From NCBI RefSeq assembly GCF_000721175.1, contig NZ_JOEZ01000007.1, positions 248,001 through 312,000 on the forward strand: DNA of 64,000 bases. Direction: 5' to 3'. Under the pieces are notes generated by a model, which saw only the letters and a program-made list of their open reading frames with translations, did not search any database and was not told the DNA's origin. Below, one piece after another: positions 8,653 to 17,974 of the stretch. Each line of letters begins with the position of its first letter. The first letter of the stretch is position 1. A program made the translations under genes and the position numbers. Source of the stretch: Streptomyces anulatus. Its GTDB lineage: Bacteria > Actinomycetota > Actinomycetes > Streptomycetales > Streptomycetaceae.

Positions 8653-11600
8653 TTGGCTTTCCAGATGCCGGACCGCGGCGGAGGCCCGACCGGGCCACGG
8701 ATCAGAGTCGGCCGCCCGTCCCGGCGCGCCCGTACCCTGCTCATGACGTTGGGTGTCCTGGCGGTTCTCGCCATGGCCTTCGTCATGTTCGCCGGGTTCT
8801 GGACGGACTGGCTCTGGTACAGGTCGGTCGCGTATTCATCCGTCTTCACCACCACCCTGTGGACCAAGATCGGGCTGTTCCTCGTCTTCGGACTGCTGAT
8901 GGCGATCGCCATCGGTGTGAACATCTGGCTCGCACACCGGCTCAGGCCGCCGCTGAGCGCGATGTCGCTGGAACAGCAGAGCCTGGACCGCTACCGCATG
9001 AGCATCGCCCCCTACAAGAAGTGGGTGCTGCTCGCCGCCACGGCGCTCGTCGGGCTGATCGCCGGAGCCTCCGCCTCCGGCCAGTGGCGTACGTGGCTGA
9101 TGTACGTCAACGGCGTTGCGTTCGGGCAGAAGGACCCCCAGTTCCAGCTGGACGTCTCCTTCTTCGCCTTCGACCTGCCGTGGTACCGCTTCCTGCTGGG
9201 CTTCGGCTTCGCGGCGACCGTGCTCGCGCTGATCGCCGCCGCGCTGACCCACTATCTGTACGGCGGGCTGCGCATCACCAGCCCCGGCGCCCGCGCCACC
9301 GGGGCGGCCACCGGCCACCTCTCGGTGCTGCTCGGCATCTTCGTCTCCCTGAAGGCCGTGGCGTACTGGCTCGACCGGTACGGGCTGGCAGTGAAGTCCA
9401 GTGACTTCAAGGCCACCGACAACTGGACGGGTCTGCGGTACGTCGACGCCAACGCCTATCTCCCGGCGAAGACCATCCTGTTCTGCATCGCCGCGATCTG
9501 CGCGGTGCTGTTCTTCGCGACGCTGTGGCGCCGCACCTGGCAGCTGCCGGTCATCGGCTTCGGCCTGATGGTGCTCTCGGCGATCCTGATCGGCGGGCTC
9601 TACCCGGCGATCGTGCAGAAGTTCCAGGTCCAGCCGAACGAGCAGGCCAAGGAAGCGCCGTTCATCCAGAAGAACATCAATGCCACGCGCGACGCGTACG
9701 ACATCGATGACGCCAAGGTGGACGACTACGACGGTCAGGCGAGCACGAACGACGACACCAAGCTGCGGGCCGCGGCAAACACCGCTGCCAGCTACCGGGT
9801 GATGGACCCCAACGTCGTCTCCCCGGCCTTCCAGCAGCTCCAGCAGCGGAGGAACTACTACCAGTTCCCCAAGACGCTGGACGTCGACCGCTACAAGGGC
9901 AAGGACGGCAAGGAGCAGGACACCGTCATCGGCCTGCGTGAGCTGAACATCCAGGGCCTGCCCAAGCGGAACTGGATCAACGACCACTTCACGTACACCC
10001 ACGGTTACGGCGCCATCGCGGCCCGCGGCACCACCACCGGCACCAACCCGACGGGGTCTCCGGACTTCACCGAGTCGGGTCTGCCCTCCACCGGTGAGTT
10101 CGGGAAGTACGAGCAGCGGATCTACTACGGCGAGAAGACCGAGCAGTACTCCATCGTCGGCGGGCCCCAGAAGGAGCTCGACTACGAGGAGGACGGCGAG
10201 AAGACCACGAGCTACGAGGGCGACAGCGGGGTCAGTCTCTCCAACGCCTTCAACCGTGCCGCGTACGCGGTCTCCTTCAGCGAGCCGCAGATCATGTACT
10301 CGGGAGCCATCGGTGACGGCTCGCGGATCCTGTACAACCGCACGCCCAAGGAGCGCGTCGAGGCGGTCGCCCCCTGGCTGACCATCGACGGCGACGCCTA
10401 CCCGGCGGTCGTCGACGGCCGGATCCAGTGGATCGTCGACGCGTACACCACGAGCAACGGCTACCCGTACGCGTCCCGGACGACGCTCGGCGACACCACG
10501 GCCGACTCGCTGACCACCAACCAGCGCGCGGTCGTCGCCCAGCAGAACCAGGTCAACTACATCCGCAACTCGGTGAAGGCCACCGTCGACGCGTACGACG
10601 GCAAGGTCAAGCTCTACGAGTGGGACACCGAGGACCCGGTCCTCAAGACCTGGCGCAAGGCGTTCCCGGGGACGGTCGAGCCCCGCGGTGACATCCCGCA
10701 GGACCTCATGGACCACCTGCGGTATCCGCAGGACCTCTTCAAGGTCCAGCGCGAGCTGCTCACCCGCTACCACGTCGAGGACCCCGCGCAGTTCTACAGC
10801 GGCTCCGACGCGTGGCAGGTGCCGGACGACCCGACCAACAAGGAGCCGGGCTCCGTTCCGCCGTACTACCTGAGCATGAAGATGCCGGGCCAGAACGAGC
10901 AGCAGTTCTCGCTGACCACCACGTTCACTCCCAGAGGGCGCCCCAACCTGGGGGCCTTCATGGCGGTGAACGCGGACGCGGCCAGCAAGGACTACGGCAC
11001 GATGCGGCTGCTGCGGGTCACCTCCACGGTGAAGGGCCCGGGCCAGGTGCAGAGTGAGCTCAACGGCAACGACGACGTCGCCGAGTTCGTGAGGAACCTC
11101 AAGGGCACCGACTCGGACATCGAGTACGGCAACCTCCTGACGGTTCCGCTGGAGGGCGGGTTCCTCTACATCGAGCCGGTCTACACGCGCGGTGGCAACC
11201 AGAACTACCCGCTGCTGCGCAAGGTGGCCGCCTCGTACGGTTCGAAGATCGTCTTCGAGAACAACCTCGCGGACGCGCTCAACGCCGTCTTCGGGGCCGA
11301 GGACGACGGGACCACGACACCGCCGGAGTCCGATGATCCGCCGGGCGAGACCGATGAGCCCCCGGCCACCGGCAGCGCCGCGCTCAAGAAGGCCATCGCG
11401 GACGCCCAGAAGGCGTACTCCGACGGTGAGAAGGCGCTGAAGGAGCAGGACTGGCCGGCTTACGGCAAGGCCCAGGAGGCTCTCCAGGAGGCGCTTGAAC
11501 GAGCCGCCGCCGCGCAGCCCAAGGCGGGCAGCGAGGGGGACAAGGCCGACAACGCCGAGAAGCCGGCGGGTGATGCCAAGCCGGACAGCTCGGCCGAGCC

Positions 11601-11700
11601 CGCGAGCGCGGTCGAGCCGGCGGACGCGGACAAGTCGGATCCGGCGAGGAAGCCCGATGCGGCCGACGGAGCCGACAAGGGCTCCGACCAGGGCAGCTGA
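8653..11700 (+). CDS. UPF0182 family large integral membrane protein
   Basis: The ~1015-residue protein has about seven N-terminal membrane helices (to residue ~330), a large extracytoplasmic region rich in Tyr, Asp and Asn, and an acidic Ala/Glu/Lys tail of about 130 residues with repeated EPADADK-like phrases. This matches UPF0182 (COG1615), an actinobacterial family of unknown function. I chose the TTG at 8653 because GAGG lies 8 bp upstream and homologues I recall begin [10 protein letters not shown]; an ATG at 8665 is the alternative. It is followed directly by an initiator tRNA gene, with a long inverted repeat spanning the junction. Confidence 0.88.
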   Translation: MAFQMPDRGGGPTGPRIRVGRPSRRARTLLMTLGVLAVLAMAFVMFAGFWTDWLWYRSVAYSSVFTTTLWTKIGLFLVFGLLMAIAIGVNIWLAHRLRPPLSAMSLEQQSLDRYRMSIAPYKKWVLLAATALVGLIAGASASGQWRTWLMYVNGVAFGQKDPQFQLDVSFFAFDLPWYRFLLGFGFAATVLALIAAALTHYLYGGLRITSPGARATGAATGHLSVLLGIFVSLKAVAYWLDRYGLAVKSSDFKATDNWTGLRYVDANAYLPAKTILFCIAAICAVLFFATLWRRTWQLPVIGFGLMVLSAILIGGLYPAIVQKFQVQPNEQAKEAPFIQKNINATRDAYDIDDAKVDDYDGQASTNDDTKLRAAANTAASYRVMDPNVVSPAFQQLQQRRNYYQFPKTLDVDRYKGKDGKEQDTVIGLRELNIQGLPKRNWINDHFTYTHGYGAIAARGTTTGTNPTGSPDFTESGLPSTGEFGKYEQRIYYGEKTEQYSIVGGPQKELDYEEDGEKTTSYEGDSGVSLSNAFNRAAYAVSFSEPQIMYSGAIGDGSRILYNRTPKERVEAVAPWLTIDGDAYPAVVDGRIQWIVDAYTTSNGYPYASRTTLGDTTADSLTTNQRAVVAQQNQVNYIRNSVKATVDAYDGKVKLYEWDTEDPVLKTWRKAFPGTVEPRGDIPQDLMDHLRYPQDLFKVQRELLTRYHVEDPAQFYSGSDAWQVPDDPTNKEPGSVPPYYLSMKMPGQNEQQFSLTTTFTPRGRPNLGAFMAVNADAASKDYGTMRLLRVTSTVKGPGQVQSELNGNDDVAEFVRNLKGTDSDIEYGNLLTVPLEGGFLYIEPVYTRGGNQNYPLLRKVAASYGSKIVFENNLADALNAVFGAEDDGTTTPPESDDPPGETDEPPATGSAALKKAIADAQKAYSDGEKALKEQDWPAYGKAQEALQEALERAAAAQPKAGSEGDKADNAEKPAGDAKPDSSAEPASAVEPADADKSDPARKPDAADGADKGSDQGS

Positions 11701-11707
11701 GAAAAGT

Positions 11708-11752
11708 CCACCCCGCGTCGTGGTACGGTTTGAACACAACGACGCGGGGTGG
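11708..11752. repeat. 14-bp inverted repeat overlapping the 5' end of the first initiator tRNA
   Basis: Positions 11708-11721 and 11739-11752 are perfect inverted repeats (arm CCACCCCGCGTCGT) around a 17-nt spacer. The right arm covers the first 10 bases of the tRNA, including its whole 5' acceptor strand. It may terminate the UPF0182 transcript. In a read-through transcript it would compete with the acceptor stem. Confidence 0.7.
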
Positions 11753-11819
11753 AGCAGCTCGGTAGCTCGCTGGGCTCATAACCCAGAGGTCGCAGGTTCA
11801 AATCCTGTCCCCGCTACCA
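11743..11819 (+). tRNA. Initiator tRNA-fMet (CAU), CCA encoded
   Basis: A 77-nt cloverleaf: 5' acceptor CGCGGGG against 3' CCCCGCT, anticodon loop CTCATAA with anticodon CAT, T-arm GGTTCAAATCC, and a genomic CCA end. The initiator hallmarks are visible: an unpaired 1-72 position (C against T) and three GGG:CCC pairs at the base of the anticodon stem. The second copy at 14248 has an identical 74-nt body but lacks the encoded CCA. Confidence 0.95.
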
Positions 11820-11826
11820 AAAGGCC

Positions 11827-11856
11827 AAGGCCCGGATCCCAAGGGATCCGGGCCTT
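11827..11856 (+). terminator. Terminator after first tRNA-fMet
   Basis: A 14-bp perfect stem (AAGGCCCGGATCCC / GGGATCCGGGCCTT) with an AA loop lies 7 bp after the tRNA. A near-identical hairpin follows the second copy. Confidence 0.8.
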
Positions 11857-12040
11857 CGTCATGTCCGTAGTGCGTGAGGCCGTGTCGATCCCAGGCTGTG
11901 GGCGTGAAGTGCGTTTCGCTGGGCAGCAGTTGCTTCCGGACGTGTTTGACTTGTCTCCCTGTGGGCATGTCGACAAAACGCTGTAGTGACCTCACTGGCC
12001 GCGATATACCAGGTGTACGCGGGTTACAGGTGGTGCGACG

Positions 12041-14146
12041 ATGGTATTTATGGGGGACAGGGCAACTCTGTTGGAGACAGGGCGGTTTGTGCAGCAGCGC
12101 GGCCAAGATGCTGAAAGCGCGGTAGACGCGGCTTTCGTTGCTGCCATCGCAGGGGCGGGCGCACCGGTCCAGCGGACCGGCGCCACTGACCCGGCCGCCG
12201 CCGCGAGCCCGTCCGGCGAGGACACCACGGACGCGGTCGACGCCGCGGACAGCGCCGAGAGCGAGGCGCGCCACCGGCGCGCCGCCGACGCGGGGGACAC
12301 CGCGTCCATGAGCGTCCTGGGTGCGCTGCTGCTGCGCCGGGGCGAGCTGGACAGTGCCGAGCGGTATCTGCGCGCCGCCACCGCCGACGGGGACCGGGCC
12401 GCCGCGAACAACCTGGGCGTCCTGCTGCACCAGCGCGGCTACCCGGACGAGGCCGCGGGCTGGTGGCGCATCGCCGCCGTGGCCGGCTCCGCCGCCGCCG
12501 CGCACGCGCTCGGCCGGCACTTCCGCGAGCGCGGCGACGAGCCCGGCGCGGAGTACTGGCTGCGCCAGTCCGCCGAGCAGGGCCACGCGCTGGGCGCGTA
12601 CGCGCTGGCCGACCTCCTGGAGCACCGCAGCGACGTCGGCGCCGAGCGCTGGCTGCGCGCCGCCGCCGAGCAGGGGCACCGCGAGGCCGCCTACCGGCTG
12701 GCCCGCGCCCTGGAGCGGAAGGCCGTCGAGGACCCGCACGACGCCTTCGGCCTGGGCCGGGGCACCGTATCCGGGCGGACCGGGTCGGGCCTGGGGCTGC
12801 CCGGCGGCCCGTCCGCGCCCGCCGTCCCGGGCCTGCTGGCGACGGACTCGGCGGCCGCCAGGAGCGCGAGTGCCAGGGGCGTGGCTGCCAGGAGCGCGGC
12901 CGACGGCGACAGCCCCGTGGCGGGCCCCACCGCCGGCCGGGTCGGCGAGGCCGAGCAGTGGTACCGCCAGGCCGCCGCCCGGGGCCACCGGCGTGCCGCC
13001 CTGCACCTCGGCGCGATCCTGGAGCAGCGCGGCGAGCTCAAGGAGGCCGGGCGCTGGTACCTCAACTCCGCCAAGGACGGCGAGCCGCGCGCCGCCTGCG
13101 CGCTGGGCTTCCTGCTGCGTGACGCCGGCGACGAGGAGAGCGCCGCCGTGTGGTGGCTGCGCGCCGCCCAGGACGGCGACGGCAACGCCGCCAACGCGCT
13201 CGGCGCGCTGCACGCCGCACGCGGTGAGCAGCAGACCGCCGAGCGCTGGTACCGGGCCGCCATGGACGCCGGTGACGTCAACGGGGCGTACAACCTCGGG
13301 CTGCTCTGCGCCGCCCAGGACCGCACCCCGCAGGCCGAGCAGTGGTACCGCCGCGCCGCGTACGCCGGACACCGCGAGGCCGCCAACGCGCTCGCGGTGC
13401 TGCTCCTCCAGGCGGGCGACCACACCGGGGCCGAGCCCTGGTTCTCCAAGGCGGCCGAGGCGGGCAGCGTCGACGCGGCCTTCAACCTCGGCATCCTGCA
13501 CGCCGGGCGCGACGAGGACCGTACGGCGCTGGGCTGGTACGAGCGTGCCGCGGCGGCCGGGCACACGGACGCGGCGCTCCAGGTCGGCATGGCCCTGCTG
13601 CGCGACGGCGACGACCGGGAGGCCGAGCGACACCTGCGCTGTGCGGCGGGCGGTGGCAGCGCCGAGGCCGCGTTCCGGCTGGCCGGGGTGCTGGACGCGC
13701 GCCAGCCGCCGCCGGGTCCGCCCGCGCTGGGCGAGCCGATGCCGGAGAAGACCGAGTGCGAGGAGTGGTACGAGCGGGCCGCTCAGCAGGGCCACCGCCG
13801 CGCCCAGGTCCGGGTCGGCATGCTCGCCGCCGCCCGTGGGGACGTGGAGAGCGCCGCCCACTGGTACCGGGAGGCGGCCGAGGCGGGCAGCCGCAACGGG
13901 GCCTTCAACCTCGGGCTGCTGCTGGCCCGTGAGGGCAGTGAGCGGGAGGCTGCCCTGTGGTGGAGCCGTGCCGCCGGCGCCGGACACGGCCGTGCCGCGC
14001 TGCGCCTGGCGCTCCTCGCCGCCCGGCGGGGCGAGCTGACCGAGGGGCAGCGCTGGTGCGCGCGGGCGGTGGAGCTGGGCCCGGCCGAGGTGGCCGAGCG
14101 GGCCGCGCGGCTGCGCGAGGCGCTGCACCAGGAGCTGACCGCTTAG
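12041..14146 (+). CDS. Sel1-like / tetratricopeptide repeat protein
   Basis: The 701-residue soluble protein is built almost entirely of Sel1/TPR helical repeats. The recurring unit reads AExWYRxAAxxGHxxAAxxLGxLL, seen at least 13 times (for example AEQWYRQAAARGHRRAALHL, AERWYRAAMDAGDVNGAYNL, AALWWSRAAGAGHGRAALRL). A Ser/Ala/Gly-rich spacer of about 60 residues interrupts the array near residue 250. Such scaffolds bind other proteins; the partner is unknown. The ATG at 12041 has AGGTGG 7 bp upstream. The gene lies between two initiator tRNA genes, an arrangement I recall from other Streptomyces. Confidence 0.88.
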   Translation: MVFMGDRATLLETGRFVQQRGQDAESAVDAAFVAAIAGAGAPVQRTGATDPAAAASPSGEDTTDAVDAADSAESEARHRRAADAGDTASMSVLGALLLRRGELDSAERYLRAATADGDRAAANNLGVLLHQRGYPDEAAGWWRIAAVAGSAAAAHALGRHFRERGDEPGAEYWLRQSAEQGHALGAYALADLLEHRSDVGAERWLRAAAEQGHREAAYRLARALERKAVEDPHDAFGLGRGTVSGRTGSGLGLPGGPSAPAVPGLLATDSAAARSASARGVAARSAADGDSPVAGPTAGRVGEAEQWYRQAAARGHRRAALHLGAILEQRGELKEAGRWYLNSAKDGEPRAACALGFLLRDAGDEESAAVWWLRAAQDGDGNAANALGALHAARGEQQTAERWYRAAMDAGDVNGAYNLGLLCAAQDRTPQAEQWYRRAAYAGHREAANALAVLLLQAGDHTGAEPWFSKAAEAGSVDAAFNLGILHAGRDEDRTALGWYERAAAAGHTDAALQVGMALLRDGDDREAERHLRCAAGGGSAEAAFRLAGVLDARQPPPGPPALGEPMPEKTECEEWYERAAQQGHRRAQVRVGMLAAARGDVESAAHWYREAAEAGSRNGAFNLGLLLAREGSEREAALWWSRAAGAGHGRAALRLALLAARRGELTEGQRWCARAVELGPAEVAERAARLREALHQELTA

Positions 14147-14163
14147 CGCCGCACGGCAACGCT

Positions 14164-14185
14164 GCACGGCCCGCGCGGGCCGTGC
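14164..14185 (+). terminator. Terminator-like palindrome after the Sel1/TPR gene
   Basis: A 22-bp perfect palindrome (arm GCACGGCCCGC) begins 17 bp past the stop codon and precedes the tRNA promoter. Confidence 0.55.
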
Positions 14186-14206
14186 CCGGGGCCGGTGTGA
14201 ATGAAT

Positions 14207-14235
14207 TTGCGCCGTTCGACCTGCTGGCGTAACGT
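14207..14235 (+). promoter_or_regulatory. Promoter of second tRNA-fMet gene
   Basis: TTGCGC, a 17-bp spacer and TAACGT fit a sigma-HrdB type -35/-10 pair. The -10 ends 12 bp before the tRNA 5' end, a normal distance for a tRNA leader. Confidence 0.6.
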
Positions 14236-14247
14236 TGCATTCACCGA

Positions 14248-14321
14248 CGCGGGGTGGAGCAGCTCGGTAGCTCGCTGGGCTCATAACCCAGAGGTCGCAG
14301 GTTCAAATCCTGTCCCCGCTA
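14248..14321 (+). tRNA. Initiator tRNA-fMet (CAU), second copy, CCA not encoded
   Basis: The 74-nt body is identical to 11743-11816, with the same CAT anticodon, 1-72 mismatch and GGG:CCC anticodon-stem pairs. The sequence continues CTGAAGG, so the CCA tail must be added by nucleotidyltransferase. Confidence 0.95.
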
Positions 14322-14330
14322 CTGAAGGAC

Positions 14331-14363
14331 GAAGGCCCGGATCTCATCGAGATCCGGGCCTTC
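14331..14363 (+). terminator. Terminator after second tRNA-fMet
   Basis: A 15-bp perfect stem (GAAGGCCCGGATCTC / GAGATCCGGGCCTTC) with an ATC loop, a near copy of the hairpin after the first tRNA. The tRNA and its terminator probably duplicated together. Confidence 0.8.
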
Positions 14364-14430
14364 GTCATGTCCGGCGACCGTAGAAGCCCGGCCCGCCCGT
14401 CGAACGGACGGGCCGGGCTTCGGGTTCGGC

Positions 14431-14844
14431 TCAGGCGGCGCAGTTCGGACAGATGCCGCGGTACGTCACCTCGACGCCGGAGACCGTGAAGCCGTAGCGC
14501 TCGCCCGCGGGCAGGTCCGCCAGTGGGTTGCCCGCGGGGTGGACGTCCCTGATGGCGCCGCACCGCGCACACACCAGGTGGTGGTGCGGGCGGTGTGCGT
14601 TCGGGTCGTAGCGCTTGGCCCGGCGGTCGGTGGAGACCTCCAGCACCTCGCCGAGGGACACCATCTCCCCGAGGGTGTTGTAGACGGTGGCGCGCGAGAT
14701 CTCGGGGAGCCGGGAAACGGCCCTCGCGTGGACCTCGTCCGCCGTCAGGTGCACGTGGTCCCCGTCGAGGACCTCGGCCACGACACGCCGCTGCGCCGTC
14801 ATGCGCCAGCCGCGTCCACGAAGTCGTTCCAGCAGGTCGCTCAT
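14431..14844 (-). CDS. catR: Fur-family transcriptional repressor, CatR/PerR-like
   Basis: The 137-residue protein has an N-terminal winged helix (RMTAQRRVVAEVLDGDHVHLTADEVHARA ending before SRATVYNTLGEM, here given only by its landmarks) and a C-terminal metal-binding half with PHHHLVCARCGAIRDV and a closing CPNCAA. The two CxxC pairs form the structural zinc site of the family. It is divergent from the catalase gene, an arrangement typical of the peroxide-sensing CatR repressor of Streptomyces, which is inactivated by metal-catalysed or thiol oxidation. The assignment to CatR rather than another Fur paralogue rests on this neighbourhood. Confidence 0.85.
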   Translation of the reverse strand: MSDLLERLRGRGWRMTAQRRVVAEVLDGDHVHLTADEVHARAVSRLPEISRATVYNTLGEMVSLGEVLEVSTDRRAKRYDPNAHRPHHHLVCARCGAIRDVHPAGNPLADLPAGERYGFTVSGVEVTYRGICPNCAA

Positions 14845-14903
14845 GGGGTCAGCCTAACAGTGGCGGGATCGAGTCCCGATCGAGTGTGACTTTGGATGTT
14901 CGC

Positions 14904-14931
14904 TTGACTTAGACATTGTCCATTGTAGGAT
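14904..14931 (+). promoter_or_regulatory. catA promoter with overlapping Fur/CatR-type box
   Basis: TTGACT and TAGGAT stand 16 bp apart, a good -35/-10 pair. The spacer is AT-rich against the background and holds CATTGTC-CATTGTA, resembling the Fur-family box with ACAATG half-sites. Repressor binding here would block polymerase, and the same site could act on the divergent catR gene. Confidence 0.65.
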
Positions 14932-15031
14932 CGAGTTCGGCATACGCCAAGGGACAGGCTGTGCGGAACATCGGCCCGGCGAACGAGGCCGGCCGATCAC
15001 CGAAGTGCAGGACATGACGCAGGAGGCGCAC

Positions 15032-16483
15032 GTGACGCAGGGACCGCTCACCACGGAGGCCGGAGCTCCGGTCGCGGACAACCAGAACAGCGAGACCGCG
15101 GGCGTCGGCGGTCCGGTTCTCGTCCAGGACCAGGCGCTGCTGGAGAAGCTCGCCCACTTCAACCGTGAGCGCATTCCGGAGCGCATCGTGCACGCCCGCG
15201 GCGCCGGTGCGTACGGCACGTTCACGCTGACCCAGGACGTCTCGCGGTGGACCCGGGCGAAGTTCCTCTCCGAGGTCGGCAAGCAGACCGAGACCTTCCT
15301 GCGCTTCTCCACCGTCGCGGGCAACCTCGGCTCCGCCGACGCCGTCCGCGACCCCCGCGGCTTCGCGCTGAAGTTCTACACCGAAGAGGGCAACTACGAT
15401 CTCGTCGGCAACAACACCCCGGTGTTCTTCATCAAGGACGCCATCAAGTTCCCCGACTTCATCCACACCCAGAAGCGCGACCCGTACACCGGCTCGCAGG
15501 AGGCGGACAACGTCTGGGACTTCTGGGGGCTGTCGCCGGAGTCGACGCACCAGGTGACCTGGCTCTTCGGCGACCGCGGCATCCCGGCCACGCTGCGCCA
15601 CATGAACGGGTACGGCTCGCACACCTACCAGTGGAACAACGAGGCCGGCGAGGTCTTCTGGGTCAAGTACCACTTCAAGACCGACCAGGGCATCAAGAAC
15701 CTCACCCAGGACGAGGCCAACAAGCTCGCCGGCGAGGACCCCGACAGCCACCAGCGCGATCTGCGCGAGGCGATCGAGCGCGGTGACTTCCCGTCCTGGA
15801 CGGTGCAGGTCCAGATCATGCCCGCGGCCGACGCGGCCACGTACCGCTTCAACCCGTTCGACCTCACCAAGGTGTGGCCGCACGCGGACTACCCGCCGAT
15901 CGAGATCGGCGAGCTGGAGCTTAACCGCAACCCGGAGAACATCTTCGCCGAGGTCGAGCAGTCGATCTTCAGCCCCGCGCACTTCGTGCCGGGCATCGGC
16001 CCGTCCCCGGACAAGATGCTCCAGGGCCGCCTCTTCGCGTACGGCGACGCCCACCGCTACCGCGTCGGCATCAACGCCGACCACCTGCCGGTGAACCGCC
16101 CGCACGCCACCGAGGCGCGGACCAACAGCAGGGACGGCTTCCTCTACGACGGCCGTCACAAGGGCGCCAAGAACTACGAGCCGAACAGCTTCGGCGGCCC
16201 GTTCCAGACCGACCGGCCGCTGTGGCAGCCGCTCCCGCTCACCGGCACCACCGGTAACACCGAGGCCCCCAGCCACGCCGAGGACAACGACTTCGTCCAG
16301 GCCGGCGACCTCTACCGGCTCTTCTCCGAGGACGAGAAGGTCCGGCTGGTCGAGAACCTCGCCGGGTTCATCGCCAAGGTCTCGCGCGACGACATCGCCG
16401 AGCGCGCGATCAACAACTTCCGCCAGGCGGACGGCGACTTCGGCAAGCGGCTGGAAGCCGCGGTCCAGGCCCTTCGCGGCTGA
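15032..16483 (+). CDS. catA: Monofunctional haem catalase
   Basis: The 483-residue clade-3-size catalase dismutates hydrogen peroxide in the cytoplasm. The distal His lies in [12 protein letters not shown], the Asn in [17 protein letters not shown], and the proximal haem-ligand Tyr in [14 protein letters not shown], all intact. I chose the GTG at 15032 because AGGAGG lies 5 bp upstream and family members begin with a short [19 protein letters not shown] leader; an ATG at 15005 lacks such a site. It is divergent from the Fur-type regulator, and its promoter carries a likely operator. Confidence 0.95.
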   Translation: MTQGPLTTEAGAPVADNQNSETAGVGGPVLVQDQALLEKLAHFNRERIPERIVHARGAGAYGTFTLTQDVSRWTRAKFLSEVGKQTETFLRFSTVAGNLGSADAVRDPRGFALKFYTEEGNYDLVGNNTPVFFIKDAIKFPDFIHTQKRDPYTGSQEADNVWDFWGLSPESTHQVTWLFGDRGIPATLRHMNGYGSHTYQWNNEAGEVFWVKYHFKTDQGIKNLTQDEANKLAGEDPDSHQRDLREAIERGDFPSWTVQVQIMPAADAATYRFNPFDLTKVWPHADYPPIEIGELELNRNPENIFAEVEQSIFSPAHFVPGIGPSPDKMLQGRLFAYGDAHRYRVGINADHLPVNRPHATEARTNSRDGFLYDGRHKGAKNYEPNSFGGPFQTDRPLWQPLPLTGTTGNTEAPSHAEDNDFVQAGDLYRLFSEDEKVRLVENLAGFIAKVSRDDIAERAINNFRQADGDFGKRLEAAVQALRG

Positions 16484-16507
16484 CCGGACGCCTGTCGTCG
16501 GCCGGTG

Positions 16508-16906
16508 TCAGCCGGTGGCCGCGGCCGTACGGCGCGCGGGCGCCCAGCAACGGATGATGTCGCGCACCGACACGATGCCCACCGGGCCGTCGCCGTCGAG
16601 CACGATCAGATGCCGGAACCCGCCGTGCGTCATGGCTTCCGCGGCCTCCTCCAGGGTCCAGGCCGGGGCGGCGAACACCACGTCGGTGGTGGTGTGGGCG
16701 GACGCGGTCTCCCGGTCGGGGTCCATCCCCGATCCGATCGCGTCGAGGATGTCGCGCTCGGTGATGATGCCGAGCCCGCAGGTGTCCGGGTCGTGGACGA
16801 CAGCTGCCCCGATGCGACGGGCCGACATCAGCCGGGCCGCCTGGCGGAGCGTATGGGTGGGGCCGATGGTGAGGACCACCGTGCTCATGGCGTCACGGAC
16901 GAGCAT
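16508..16906 (-). CDS. CBS domain pair protein
   Basis: The 132-residue protein is two CBS domains and little else: first VRDAMSTVVLTIGPTHTLRQ to GIITERDILDAI, second TTDVVFAAPAWTLEEAAEAM to PVGIVSVRDIIRCW (landmarks only). CBS pairs bind adenosine nucleotides and act as energy sensors, or as free-standing modules. The target is unknown. An upstream GTG at 16918 is possible but directly abuts the AGGAGG ribosome site, so the ATG at 16906, 11 bp away, is preferred. It converges with the catalase gene. Confidence 0.85.
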   Translation of the reverse strand: MLVRDAMSTVVLTIGPTHTLRQAARLMSARRIGAAVVHDPDTCGLGIITERDILDAIGSGMDPDRETASAHTTTDVVFAAPAWTLEEAAEAMTHGGFRHLIVLDGDGPVGIVSVRDIIRCWAPARRTAAATG

Positions 16907-16933
16907 GAAACGAGCCACCTCCTCGGTGAGCCG

Positions 16934-16981
16934 ACTCTGTGAGTCGATTCACAAGTTCACAAGTGGGGGGACTCTCAGAGT
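16934..16981 (-). promoter_or_regulatory. Promoter and nested repeats upstream of the CBS gene
   Basis: On the minus strand TTGTGA and CAGAGT are 17 bp apart, a plausible promoter. The region also holds an imperfect inverted repeat (16934-16945 against 16970-16981, ACTCTGTGAGTC / GACTCTCAGAGT, one mismatch) and a tandem TTCACAAG pair at 16948-16963. This looks like an operator. Confidence 0.45.
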
Positions 16982-17083
16982 TGCACCCTTGAGGCGGGTC
17001 GACAAGGGGTGGATCGGTGCGAACCGGGGGAGTGCGCACGCATGTGCCGCACCCCCCGGCGCCCCGTGACACACGCCCTGGGG

Positions 17084-17188
17084 CGTGTTTCGAAAGTCCC
17101 GCCTGCTCGGCGACGCCTGGCACGCACGCTCGCCGCGTTGTCGGGATCACCCCGGTACATCCGGTATCGGGGCGACCCTCGCTCCGCG
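17084..17188. mobile_element. Half copy of a TTTCGAAA-ended miniature element
   Basis: The left 97 bp match the complete element at 29890-30058 with three differences, starting at the same terminal repeat CGTGTTTCGAAAGT. The copy ends abruptly near 17182-17188 at hisN codon 223, so the right half and terminal repeat are missing. No transposase is encoded. Confidence 0.75.
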
Positions 17189-17478
17189 CAGATGTCCACG
17201 GAACCCTCCGCGACCATCATGTACGGCCAGAAGTCGCCGTATCCCCGCGTCCGCCAGCAGGCCCGGGTGAGGTCCAGGAGGCCGTCCAGACGGCCCTGCG
17301 CCTCCCAGCCGGACAATGAGGAGAAGGCGAACGAGGCGTCGGCGATCCGCTCCACCTGCGACACCTGCATCCTGGTCGCGGAGGTGAGGCTGCGGCCGGT
17401 GAACGCGCCCGCGCCCTTCGCCGCCCACCAGCGCCGGTTCAGCGCGGGCGCGGAGACCACGCCCATCACCGGCTGGAA

Positions 17479-17520
17479 GCCTCCCCCACTCTCGTCTTCG
17501 CTCGAACGCGAGGTGCCTCC
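17479..17520. repeat. Streptomyces palindromic mini-repeat inserted in frame in hisN
   Basis: About 42 bp of the GCCTCCCCCACTCTCG...TTCGCTCGA type, a repeat common in Streptomyces intergenic DNA, lies inside hisN. It adds roughly 13 Gly/Ser/Asp/Glu residues in a surface-loop position between ISLMVADGG and GFQPVMG without breaking the frame. Confidence 0.6.
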
Positions 17521-17974
17521 TCCGTCCGCCACCATCAGCGAGATCAGCGTCGCCCACACCGGCACGCCGCGCACGTAGTTCTTGGTGCCGTCGATCGGGT
17601 CGATCACCCAGCGCCGCGGTCCGCTGCCCTCGACCCCGTACTCCTCGCCCAGGATCGCGTCCCTCGGGCGGGCCCGCTGCAGGTGGCCGCGGATCAGCTC
17701 CTCGGCGGCCTTGTCGGCCTCGCTCACCGGCGTCATGTCCGGCTTGGTCTCCACCTTCAGGTCGAGGGCCTTGAACCGGTCCATCGTCGCGGCGTCGGCT
17801 GCGTCCGCCAGCACGTGGGCGAGGCGCAGATCATCGTGGTAGTCGGGCATGCCGTCACAGTATCCAGCGCCGCCGGGCGCGGGCTACAGCGCCCCCGCCG
17901 CCGCCCGGGGCCCTTGACAGCCGCTGGGAGCGCGTCAACTCTGAACCGCAGGTCCCGGGGCGGGGGAGGCGACG

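Larger units (their letters stand above)
16975..17850 (-). pseudogene. hisN: Histidinol-phosphatase (inositol monophosphatase family), 3' end destroyed by a mini-element
   Basis: Residues 1-223 match HisN/IMPase: LGEEYG supplies the metal-binding Glu and [15 protein letters not shown] the DPIDGT motif. Homology stops at GSVDICAE, exactly where the family continues PELSLWDMAAN, carrying the metal-binding Asp of the WDxAA motif. Instead the frame runs into a half copy of a terminal-repeat element (17084-17188) and an unrelated 70-residue basic tail. The catalytic Asp and the AGG helix are lost, so activity is unlikely. A 13-residue in-frame insertion ([12 protein letters not shown] region) from another repeat also interrupts the middle. 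HisN performs the penultimate histidine-pathway dephosphorylation, so a second phosphatase would be needed for prototrophy. Confidence 0.8.

Noticed and set aside
8836..11739. A ~970-codon minus-strand open frame opposite the UPF0182 gene
   Set aside because: It is a high-GC mirror frame; the plus-strand protein has real membrane helices and family motifs.
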